Part shown: positions 5,524 through 11,658 of the stretch, in pieces | Numbering within the stretch: the first letter of the stretch is position 1 | Layout: each line of letters begins with the position of its first letter | NCBI GenBank assembly: GCA_040275425.1 | Contig: JBEOKB010000048.1 | Coordinates: forward strand, 1 to 11,785 | Direction: 5' to 3' | DNA length: 11,785 nucleotides | From: Pinisolibacter sp040275425 | GTDB lineage: Bacteria; Pseudomonadota; Alphaproteobacteria; Rhizobiales; Ancalomicrobiaceae | Translations under genes and position numbers: made by a program | The notes under the pieces: generated by a model | The model's database searches: none | What the model saw: the letters and a program-made list of their open reading frames with translations, nothing else | What the model was told of the DNA's origin: nothing

Positions 5524-6561
5524 TCAGGCCGACTTGCCGGCCTTGGGCGTGATCAGCTTGCGGTTGATCAGCACCTCGGCGATCTGCACCGCGTTGAGCG
5601 CCGCGCCCTTGCGCAGGTTGTCGGACACGCACCAGAAGGCCAGGCCGTTCTCCACCGTCGCGTCCTCGCGGATGCGGCTGATGTAGGTGGCGTCCTCGCC
5701 GGCGGCCTCGTAGGGGGTGACGTAGCCGCCCGGCTCGTGCTTGTCGACGACGAGACAGCCCGGCGCCTCGCGCAGGATGTCGCGGGCCTCGTCGGCGGTC
5801 ACGGGCTTCGAGAACTCGACGTTGACCGATTCGGAATGGGAGATGAACACCGGCACGCGCACGCAGGTCGCGGTCAGCTTGATCTTCGGGTCGAGGATCT
5901 TCTTGGTCTCGACCATCATCTTCCACTCTTCCTTCGTGAACCCGTCCTCCATGAACACGTCGATGTGGGGGATCAGGTTGAAGGCGATACGCTTGGGGAA
6001 CTTCTTCGGCTCGACCGGATCGGTGACGAACACCGCGCGGGTCTGGGTGAAGAGCTCGTCCATGCCCTCCTTGCCGGCGCCGGAGACCGACTGGTAGGTC
6101 GAGACGACGACGCGCTCGATGCCGAAGCGATCGTGCAGCGGCTTCAGCGCCACCACCAGCTGGGCGGTGGAGCAGTTCGGATTGGCGATGATGTTCTTCT
6201 TGGAGAAGCCGGTGATGGCGTCGGCGTTCACTTCCGGAACGATCAGCGGCACGTCGGCGTCGTAGCGCCAGGCCGAGGAGTTGTCGATGACGACGCAACC
6301 CTGCGCGCCGATCTTCGGGCTCCATTCCTTCGACACCGAGCCGCCGGCCGACATCAGGCAGATGTCGGTGTCGGAGAAGTCGTAATGGTCGAGCACCTTG
6401 GTCTTCAGCGTCTTGTCGCCGAAGGAGACCTCGGTCCCGAGCGACCGGGCCGAGGCGAGCGCCACGACTTCCGACACCGGAAATCCGCGCTCGGCCAGGA
6501 TGTCGAGCATCTCACGACCCACGTTGCCGGTGGCACCGACGATTGCGACCTTGTAGCCCAT
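5524..6561 (-). CDS. asd: Aspartate-semialdehyde dehydrogenase
   Basis: Asd reduces aspartyl phosphate to aspartate semialdehyde with NADPH, the branch point to lysine/diaminopimelate, threonine and methionine (EC 1.2.1.11). The 345 residues start with the nucleotide-binding VGATGNVGREML (8-19). The catalytic Cys130 lies in NPNCSTAQLV. The later VPVFISHSESVNVEF block supplies the conserved His. The family ends as expected in DNLRKGAALNAVQIAEVLI. The start at 6561 gives MGYKVAIVGATGN, like other alphaproteobacterial Asd proteins. An ATG at 6585 has a better Shine-Dalgarno sequence (GGGAG, five bases away) and would add eight residues, so it remains possible. A strong terminator follows the gene. 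The 5' region is unusually long and structured. Confidence 0.97.
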   Translation of the reverse strand: MGYKVAIVGATGNVGREMLDILAERGFPVSEVVALASARSLGTEVSFGDKTLKTKVLDHYDFSDTDICLMSAGGSVSKEWSPKIGAQGCVVIDNSSAWRYDADVPLIVPEVNADAITGFSKKNIIANPNCSTAQLVVALKPLHDRFGIERVVVSTYQSVSGAGKEGMDELFTQTRAVFVTDPVEPKKFPKRIAFNLIPHIDVFMEDGFTKEEWKMMVETKKILDPKIKLTATCVRVPVFISHSESVNVEFSKPVTADEARDILREAPGCLVVDKHEPGGYVTPYEAAGEDATYISRIREDATVENGLAFWCVSDNLRKGAALNAVQIAEVLINRKLITPKAGKSA

Positions 6562-6738
6562 CTCGAAAAATCCCCGCATGTTCATCCGCTCTCCCGTTTC
6601 ACGGAGAGGACCTGGGGATCGCTTCATCGAGGGTGTCGAGAAAGGAACCGTTCGGTCCTCCGCTGCCCTCGTCACCCGCCGGGAGAGGGCATGCGGGAGG
6701 TCGAGAGCCTGCGTCAGCCGGCGACCGTAGTCGCCGTC

Positions 6739-6923
6739 GTCATGGTCGTTTTGGTTTTCGTCGTAGTGACGAGCGACATGACCGACACGTGTTCCCGAAC
6801 AGTTGCGGCGCCGCATGGTGCGGAGCCGGTCTCGAAAAGCCCGAAAGCCGGGGCGAAGTCAAGGGCGAGGGTGGGCGGCGGCGACAACTTCGCGCGCGGC
6901 GATGCGGGCGCGCATCGCTTTTT
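6739..6923 (+). ncRNA. Candidate structured small RNA ending in an orphan terminator
   Basis: Three hairpins occur in succession. The first pairs GTCATG-TCG (6739-6748, one bulged G) with CGACATGAC (6774-6782) and encloses TCGTC/GACGA (6758-6762, 6768-6772). The second pairs CCGCA with TGCGG (6811-6823), extended across a mismatch by GGC/GCC. The third is an intrinsic terminator. No plus-strand coding gene precedes that terminator between asd and the PAP2-type gene. Strand is set by the T tract. I could not identify a plus-strand promoter, and the 5' end is only a guess from the structure. It could instead be part of the asd leader read on the other strand. Confidence 0.35.
6899..6923 (+). 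terminator. Strong intrinsic terminator with no upstream gene
   Basis: GCGATGCG (6899-6906) and CGCATCGC (6911-6918) form a perfect eight-base stem with a GGCG loop, followed by TTTTT (6919-6923). On the minus strand there is no T tract after the stem, so it works only in the plus direction. Both flanking genes are on the minus strand. Confidence 0.75.
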
Positions 6924-6990
6924 GCGCCGTGGACGCCGGGCGATCGCTCGCGCGTCAGCACGAGTACGGATGGGCGCGCGCGGGCGCCGA

Positions 6991-7812
6991 TCAGAGCCGG
7001 GGGCGGAACGGGTCGGTGAGGCGGCGGCCGATCGCCTCGAGGGCGGCGTCGAGGCGGGCGAGGGTCGCCTCGTCGAGGCGCAGGAGGATCATCTCGCGGC
7101 AGATCAGCACGACGACGAGCATCAGGCCCCAGCCGATCACGACGTCGGAGAGGAAGTGCGAGCCGAAGGCGATGCGGTTGGCAGAGATCACCACCATCCA
7201 GGCGGCGACGGCGGCGAGCGTGGCGCGGCGCCAGCTCTCCGGCACGACGAAGACGAGCGCCATCAGCCAGGCGGCGCCGGAGGCCTCGCCGGAGGGGAAG
7301 GAGCAGTTGGTCGGGCAGGCGCCGCCGGGGATCCAGGCGGGCAGGAAGGTCCAGTCGCCGCCGAAGAGGGTGGTCTCGCTCGGGCGCGGGCGGCCCCACA
7401 CCTCCTTGAAGAAGGCGTTGACGAGGAGGCCTGGACCGGTGGCGAGGCTCGCCACCAGGAACAGGAGTTTGCGGGTCGGCAGGGCGCGGGCGATCATCGG
7501 CACGAAGATCTTGGCGAGGACGCCGAGGAGCAGGAGAATCACCGCCCAGCGCGTGACCGCCATGCCGGAGCGGCGCAGAGCGGCGAAGGCCCAGACGTTC
7601 TCGAGCGGGAACTCGGTCTTCGGCGACACGCCGGGGGCGTGAAAGACGCGAGCGAGGGCGATGTCGATGCCGGGGAAGGCGAGCGCCAGCGCCGAGACGA
7701 GCGCGGTGGCGGCGACGGCGGCGAGGATCGGGCGGGCGAGGGCGCGGTCGCGCAGCGCGCGCAGGGCGGCGCGCGATCGGAGCGCGAACGTGTCTGTTTC
7801 GGCGTCGGCCAT
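6991..7812 (-). CDS. PAP2-family membrane phosphatase (lipid phosphatase type)
   Basis: The 273-residue inner-membrane protein has the three PAP2 motifs. Motif 1 is KX6RP (K136-EVWGRP-RP). Motif 2 reads FPSGEAS (172-178), with Glu176 where the usual PSGH motif has His. Motif 3 is NRIAFGSHFLSD (212-223), keeping Arg213, His219 and Asp223. About six membrane segments are visible, beginning near residue 29. Members remove phosphate from lipid phosphates, undecaprenyl pyrophosphate or lipid A; the substrate here is not determinable. The Glu in motif 2 occurs, as I recall, in some proteobacterial PAP2 proteins. The start at 7812 has GGATGAGA upstream; an ATG at 7821 would add three residues. It is divergent from the second LysE-type gene. 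Confidence 0.88.
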   Translation of the reverse strand: MADAETDTFALRSRAALRALRDRALARPILAAVAATALVSALALAFPGIDIALARVFHAPGVSPKTEFPLENVWAFAALRRSGMAVTRWAVILLLLGVLAKIFVPMIARALPTRKLLFLVASLATGPGLLVNAFFKEVWGRPRPSETTLFGGDWTFLPAWIPGGACPTNCSFPSGEASGAAWLMALVFVVPESWRRATLAAVAAWMVVISANRIAFGSHFLSDVVIGWGLMLVVVLICREMILLRLDEATLARLDAALEAIGRRLTDPFRPRL

Positions 7813-7839
7813 GGGTCTCATCCGGTCGAGTTCGGCGGT

Positions 7840-7868
7840 GGTGTAGCCCGAACCGGCGCGCCGTGCAA
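7840..7868 (-). promoter_or_regulatory. Candidate promoter of the PAP2-type gene
   Basis: On the minus strand TTGCAC (7868-7863) is followed after 17 bases by TACACC (7845-7840), about 28 bases before the start at 7812. The ten-base palindrome CGGCGCGCCG (7854-7863) lies mostly within the spacer and could be an operator, but GC-rich palindromes are common by chance here. Confidence 0.4.
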
Positions 7869-7899
7869 AATGGGGCGTTCGAACCGGTGAGGCCCCTCT

Positions 7900-8556
7900 A
7901 TGATCGATCCGTTCGCGGCGGCGGTGTGGCCGTCCCTTCCCACCATCGCGACCTATTCGGCGGCGGTGCTGCTGCTGGTGCTGACGCCGGGGCCGGACAT
8001 GACGCTGTTCCTGGGGCGAACCCTGGTGAGCGGGCGGGCCGCGGGGTTGGCGGTGCTGGCCGGCACGACGGTCGGGCTCTACGTCCACACGGTCGCGGCG
8101 GCGCTCGGGTTGTCGGCGCTGTTGGCGGCGTCCGACACGGCGTTCCAGATGCTCAAGTGGGCGGGGGCGATCTATCTGGCGCGACTGGCCTGGGTCGCGC
8201 TGACGCGAGGGTCGGCGTTCGAGCCGCGCGCGGGAGCGGGCGAGACGCCCTCGCTCGGGCGGGCGTTCCTGACCGGGCTCGGGGTCAACGTGCTCAACCC
8301 GAAGATCGTGCTGTTCTTCGTGACGTTCCTGCCGCAGTTCGTCGATCCGGCCGATCCGGCGGCGGGGTTCCAGATGGCGGTGCTCGGCGGGCTCTACGGG
8401 GTGATCGGGGCGCCGATCTGCGTCGCGCTGATCCTGGGGGCGGAGCGGGTGTCGGGCGTGTTCGCGGCGTCGCGGGCGTTGCGGCGCGGGCTCGACTTCG
8501 CCACCGCCGGGCTGTTCGGCGCGTTCGCGGTCAAGCTGGCGCTGTGGCGAGCGTGA
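7900..8556 (+). CDS. LysE/RhtB-family amino acid exporter (second copy type)
   Basis: The 218-residue membrane protein has the LysE/RhtB signature: a first membrane segment leading into TPGPDMTLFLGRTL (PGPD at 30-33), KWAGAIYLARLAWVALTRG near residues 89-107, and NVLNPKIVLFFVTFLPQFVDP in the second half, with a basic cytoplasmic linker between. It is clearly diverged from the exporter at 3526 and is not a recent duplicate. GTGAGG (7886-7891) is eight bases before the start. It shares a short divergent region with the PAP2-type gene and converges on yciB with only three bases between stop codons. Substrate is unknown; amino acids such as threonine, homoserine or lysine are typical for the family. 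Confidence 0.9.
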   Translation: MIDPFAAAVWPSLPTIATYSAAVLLLVLTPGPDMTLFLGRTLVSGRAAGLAVLAGTTVGLYVHTVAAALGLSALLAASDTAFQMLKWAGAIYLARLAWVALTRGSAFEPRAGAGETPSLGRAFLTGLGVNVLNPKIVLFFVTFLPQFVDPADPAAGFQMAVLGGLYGVIGAPICVALILGAERVSGVFAASRALRRGLDFATAGLFGAFAVKLALWRA

Positions 8557-8559
8557 GGA

Positions 8560-9201
8560 TCAGGGCTTCTCGGCCGTTTCGCCCTCGTCCTCGGAGGCGA
8601 CGGTGTGGGCCTGGATCAGCGGCACCTGCGACAGGGCGAAGGCGAAGGTCAGCGGCATGATGCCGAAGACCTTGAACGACACCCAGGTGTCGGTCGGGAA
8701 GTTGCGCCAGACCACCTCGTTGAGGGCGGCGAGGAAGAAGAAGAACAGGCCCCAGCGGAAGGTGAGCTTGCGCCAACCGGCGTCGTCGAGCTCGAACACC
8801 GCCTCGAACACCACGCCGAGCAGAGACCGGCCGAACAGGAGGCCGCCGAGAAGCACGGTGCCGAACAGCGAATTGACGATGGTCGGCTTCAGTTTGATGA
8901 ACAGCTCGTCCTGGAGGATCAGGGTGAGCGAGCCGAACACCAGCACCACGGCGCCGGAGACCAGCGGCATGATCGGCAGGCGGCGCACCAGCCACCACGA
9001 CACCGCCAGCGCGATCGCGGTGGCGATCATCAGGGCGGCGGTGGCGGGGTAGAGGCCGTAGGTCTTGCTGGTCAGGGCGTTGACCGCGAAGAACACGCCG
9101 AGGGGGCCGAGCTCGACCGCGAGCTTGGGCAGCCCGTGCAGATCGCGCGGGCGCGCCGGGGCGGCGGCGTCGGCAGGGGCGGGGGAATGCGCGTCGCTCA
9201 T
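8560..9201 (-). CDS. yciB: Inner membrane-spanning protein YciB (septation protein A)
   Basis: This encodes 213 residues of the YciB/IspZ (septation protein A) family, integral inner-membrane proteins linked to cell envelope synthesis and division. Diagnostic segments are ELGPLGVFFAVNAL (30-43), QDELFIKLKPTIVNSLFG (97-114), and WRKLTFRWGLFFFFLAALNEVVWRNFPTDTWVSFKVFG (143-180), which is nearly the family consensus. About six membrane segments are visible. A roughly 25-residue Ala/Pro-rich N-terminal extension makes it longer than the 179-residue E. coli protein, as is common in alphaproteobacteria. GAGGG lies about nine bases before the start. It is divergent from the next gene, and its stop lies 3 bases from that of the converging exporter. 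Confidence 0.93.
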   Translation of the reverse strand: MSDAHSPAPADAAAPARPRDLHGLPKLAVELGPLGVFFAVNALTSKTYGLYPATAALMIATAIALAVSWWLVRRLPIMPLVSGAVVLVFGSLTLILQDELFIKLKPTIVNSLFGTVLLGGLLFGRSLLGVVFEAVFELDDAGWRKLTFRWGLFFFFLAALNEVVWRNFPTDTWVSFKVFGIMPLTFAFALSQVPLIQAHTVASEDEGETAEKP

Positions 9202-9249
9202 GCGGATCGACCCTCGTGGGCGGAGGCGCCGTCGAAGGGCGCGGCCTCG

Positions 9250-9282
9250 CCCATATCACATGGGGTCGAAGAGATCACTTCG
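9250..9282. promoter_or_regulatory. Paired inverted repeats in the yciB divergent region
   Basis: CCCAT-ATCAC-ATGGG (9250-9264) and CGAAG-AGATCA-CTTCG (9267-9282) are adjacent inverted repeats, each with five-base arms, in the 170-base gap between divergent genes. They lie in one of the more AT-rich patches of the window. They could be operator sites, but the arms are short and no promoter elements could be fixed. Confidence 0.3.
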
Positions 9283-9338
9283 CCAATCCGGCGTTCGCGC
9301 GCGGGTTCGGGCGGCGGGGACCCACGAGATCCACTAGT

Positions 9339-9363
9339 CTCGGGGGTGCGAATCGACCCCGAG
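9339..9363 (+). promoter_or_regulatory. Hairpin overlapping the ribosome binding site of the 9372 gene
   Basis: CTCGGGGGT (9339-9347) can pair with ACCCCGAG (9356-9363), with one extra G and an eight-base loop. The right arm runs into GAGGAGG (9361-9367), the Shine-Dalgarno sequence. If it folds in the mRNA it would partly mask ribosome access. Confidence 0.35.
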
Positions 9364-9371
9364 GAGGCCGC

Positions 9372-10169
9372 ATGCTCGCCGAGGTTCTCTCCTGGCTGCT
9401 CACGCCCGCGACCTGGGACGCGCGCCGCACCGGTCATCTGACGGCGGCGGTGTCGCTGTGGTCGCGCGCGGCGCGGTGCCGCCGCGCCTGGGGGTCGCAC
9501 GAGGCGCGTTGCCATGCGGTGATCGAGCGGGCGATCGAGGGGCTGGCGCGGCGGCGCGCCTGCATCGTGCTCGGCTCGGGGTTGGTGCGCGACGTGCCGC
9601 TCGACCGACTGGCGGCGGCGTTCGAGAAGGTGGTGCTGATCGACGTGGTCCATCTGTGGCCGGCGCGGTGGAAGGCGCGGCGCCACGCCAACGTCGAGCT
9701 GGTCGATCTCGACATCACCGGATCGACCGATCTGCTGCTCGGGCGGGCGACCGGGTTCGGCGATCCGCTGCGGCGCTACCGCAACGACGCCACGGTCGAT
9801 CTGGTGATCTCGGCCAACTGCCTGTCGCAGATCGGGCTGTTGCCGAGCGAATGGATCGAGAAGCGCGACGGCTTGGCGCGGACGCGGTTTCCCGACATCG
9901 GCCGGCGGCTGATCGAGGGCCACCTCGACGTTTTGAAGAAGTTCTCCGGGCGGGTGTGCCTGCTCACCGATTCGCAGTCGTTCGATCTCGACGCCGAGGG
10001 GCGGGAGATCGAGCGCAGCGATCTGCTCGAGGGGGTGCGTCTGCCGCCGGCGGACGAGGACTGGGACTGGCTGTTGGCGCCGATCGGCGAATTCGCCCGC
10101 GACTACGCCATCCATCACCGGGCGCACGGCTACGTCGACTTTCATGCGGCATCGGCGCGTCATCGCTGA
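9372..10169 (+). CDS. Conserved protein of unknown function with a Rossmann/SAM-like core
   Basis: I do not recognise a characterised family. The 265-residue product is soluble with no signal peptide. Residues 63-85 (RACIVLGSGLVRDVPLDRLAAAF) followed by EKVVLIDVVH look like strand 1, glycine loop, helix and strand 2 with an acidic end, as in class I methyltransferases or other Rossmann folds. NVELVDLDITGSTDLL and TVDLVISANCLSQIGLLP then resemble strands 3 and 4 of that fold. The glycine loop GSGLVRD is unlike the usual GxGxG. Similar proteins annotated only as hypothetical or SAM-dependent methyltransferase exist in alphaproteobacteria, from memory. The start at 9372 follows GAGGAGG by four bases; an in-frame start at 9216 would lie in the upstream region and lacks coding character. 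Confidence 0.75.
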   Translation: MLAEVLSWLLTPATWDARRTGHLTAAVSLWSRAARCRRAWGSHEARCHAVIERAIEGLARRRACIVLGSGLVRDVPLDRLAAAFEKVVLIDVVHLWPARWKARRHANVELVDLDITGSTDLLLGRATGFGDPLRRYRNDATVDLVISANCLSQIGLLPSEWIEKRDGLARTRFPDIGRRLIEGHLDVLKKFSGRVCLLTDSQSFDLDAEGREIERSDLLEGVRLPPADEDWDWLLAPIGEFARDYAIHHRAHGYVDFHAASARHR

Positions 10170-10199
10170 AGGATCGAGCAGGGCGAATCGCACGGCGTC

Positions 10200-10228
10200 T
10201 TGAACCCGTTCCCCGCTCCGCGTAGCCT
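10200..10228 (+). promoter_or_regulatory. Candidate promoter of the protease-like gene
   Basis: TTGAAC (10200-10205) and TAGCCT (10223-10228) are 17 bases apart. The -35 is close to the alphaproteobacterial consensus and the -10 is weaker. It lies about 80 bases before the start codon at 10310 and 31 bases past the previous gene. Confidence 0.45.
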
Positions 10229-10309
10229 CTCGCGAACGAGGGCCGCCGGGAACGGCCCGTCGGCGCCGCCGGGCCGCGCGCCGACCGAGTGTGCGGGAGA
10301 CGGGACGAC

Positions 10310-11608
10310 ATGGCGGCGAGCGAGATCCTCCAGGGCATGCGCGCGATGCGACGTCGCGTGGGCGTGGCGGTGCTGGGAGGCCTGATGGTCGGGGCCACGG
10401 CGAGTTCGGCGACGGCGGGAACGCCCTATTCGCTGGATCGCGAGGTCGACAACGTGCGGGGCTGGACCATCGCGGCCAATCAGTCGCGCAACGGGTGCCT
10501 GGCCTTCGCCACCTTCAAGTCGGAGACCTCGATCGAGATCGGCTTCGACGGAAACAAGGACCGGGCGTTCCTGCTGTTCGCCAATCAGGCCTGGGATCAC
10601 CTGCGCGAGGGTACGACCTACGACGTGAAGCTGGTGTTCGACGGCCACAAGCGCTGGAACGGTTCGGCCCGCGCGGTCGGGATCGGCAAGCTCCATGCGC
10701 TGGTGTTCGAGGGCATCAAGGCGGACTTCGTCCTCGATTTCGCCAACTACACCACCATTCAGGTCGACATGAACGGGCGTCGACTCGACGGCTTCAATCT
10801 GGCGGGAACGCGCGCGGCGGTGAAGTCGCTGGTCGACTGTTCGCAGGACATGCGGGCGGGACGGGTGTCCTTCGCCGATGCGGCGCCTCCGCCGCCGCCG
10901 CCACCTCCGCCGCCGGCCAAGAGCGAGCCGCGTCCGGAGACGCCGCCGGCCGAGCCCGCCAAGAAGGGGCCGTCGGTCTCCACCGGCACCGGCTTCTTCG
11001 TCAACGACAAGGGTCAGCTCGTCACCAACGCCCACGTGGTCGAGGATTGCACCGAGGCCTCGGTCAAGCTGCCGGACGGGCGGACGGGGCCGGCGAAGAT
11101 CCTGGCGCGTTCGGCGCAGAACGATCTCGCCGTGCTCGCCGCCGATCTGACGCCGACCGCCTATGCCCGATTCCGTTCCGGCCAGCAGGCGCGATTGGGC
11201 GATTCGATCGTGCTGTTCGGCTATCCGCTGGCGGGCGAACTCACCGTCACAGGCAATCTCTCCACCGGGCTGATCTCGGCGATGGCCGGGCCGGGCGAGG
11301 ACGTGACGCGGATGCAGATCTCGGCGCCGGTGCAGTCGGGCAATTCCGGCGGCGCGGTGGTCGATCAGTCGGGCAAGGTGGTCGGCGTGGTGGTGGCCAA
11401 GGCCAACACCCGGCCGCGCGGCGATTCCGGCTCGGTCGAGGTGCTGCAGAACGTCAACTTCGCGATCAAGTCGGGGGTCGCCGGCTACTTCCTCGACGCC
11501 AACCAGATCTCCTATACCCAGGAGGCGGCGGACGGCGACAAGTCGACCGCCGACGTGGCGGCGATCGCCAAGGACTTCTCGGCCCTGGTGATCTGCCGGA
11601 GCAAGTGA
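10310..11608 (+). CDS. Secreted trypsin-like serine protease (HtrA/S1C type) with novel N-terminal domain
   Basis: The 432-residue protein has a signal peptide with an RRR n-region (residues 14-16), a hydrophobic core and an ATA cleavage site at 34-36. Residues 38-180 form an unrecognised domain with two Cys (63, 177) and no known active site. A linker of ten consecutive Pro (193-202) plus Pro/Lys-rich sequence follows. Residues 222-395 are a trypsin-like fold: His242 in TNAHVV, Asp272 in NDLAVL and Ser346 in QSGNSGGAV give a complete catalytic triad. There is no PDZ domain, unlike DegP/HtrA proper. It probably acts in the periplasm. The ATG at 10310 has a purine-rich leader; GTG 10289 and ATG 10337 are in-frame alternatives. 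A hydrogenase-type gene begins 50 bases downstream. Confidence 0.88.
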   Translation: MAASEILQGMRAMRRRVGVAVLGGLMVGATASSATAGTPYSLDREVDNVRGWTIAANQSRNGCLAFATFKSETSIEIGFDGNKDRAFLLFANQAWDHLREGTTYDVKLVFDGHKRWNGSARAVGIGKLHALVFEGIKADFVLDFANYTTIQVDMNGRRLDGFNLAGTRAAVKSLVDCSQDMRAGRVSFADAAPPPPPPPPPPAKSEPRPETPPAEPAKKGPSVSTGTGFFVNDKGQLVTNAHVVEDCTEASVKLPDGRTGPAKILARSAQNDLAVLAADLTPTAYARFRSGQQARLGDSIVLFGYPLAGELTVTGNLSTGLISAMAGPGEDVTRMQISAPVQSGNSGGAVVDQSGKVVGVVVAKANTRPRGDSGSVEVLQNVNFAIKSGVAGYFLDANQISYTQEAADGDKSTADVAAIAKDFSALVICRSK

Positions 11609-11658
11609 ACGGTCCCCGTCTCCCCCGTGGGAGGTCGGCGACGGTTCGAGGACACGCG

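Larger units (their letters stand above)
6586..6990. other. 405-base intergenic region without a supported gene
   Basis: The region lies between asd and the PAP2-type gene, both minus-strand. It should hold the asd promoter, but I could not find a convincing -35/-10 pair on the minus strand. A GAGGACC (6606-6612) and GGTCCTC (6654-6660) pairing could form a leader stem just upstream of asd. Positions 6739-6923 are treated separately as a candidate RNA. A plus-strand frame opening at 6691 has a good ribosome site and one hydrophobic stretch but no stop until 7890, so it is not accepted as a gene. Confidence 0.6.

Noticed and set aside
4409..6325. A 638-codon open frame on the minus strand across tam and asd
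   Set aside because: It is an out-of-frame reading of tam and asd with an Arg-rich product and no recognisable domain.
6831..6857. A possible minus-strand terminator (CCCG/CGGG stem then CTTTT) for the PAP2-type gene
   Set aside because: The stem has only four pairs and lies about 140 bases past the stop codon, which is too weak to call.
6691..6923. A small membrane protein starting at 6691 with a good ribosome site and a hydrophobic stretch
   Set aside because: There is no stop codon before the terminator at 6899-6923 and the frame continues antisense through the next gene, so it cannot be a normal small gene. The region is kept only as an RNA candidate.
5512..7890. A 792-codon open frame on the plus strand across asd and the PAP2-type gene
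   Set aside because: It is the antisense shadow of two clearly homologous minus-strand genes. Its product is low-complexity (Gly, Arg, Glu, His rich), and stop codons are rare in every frame at this GC content.
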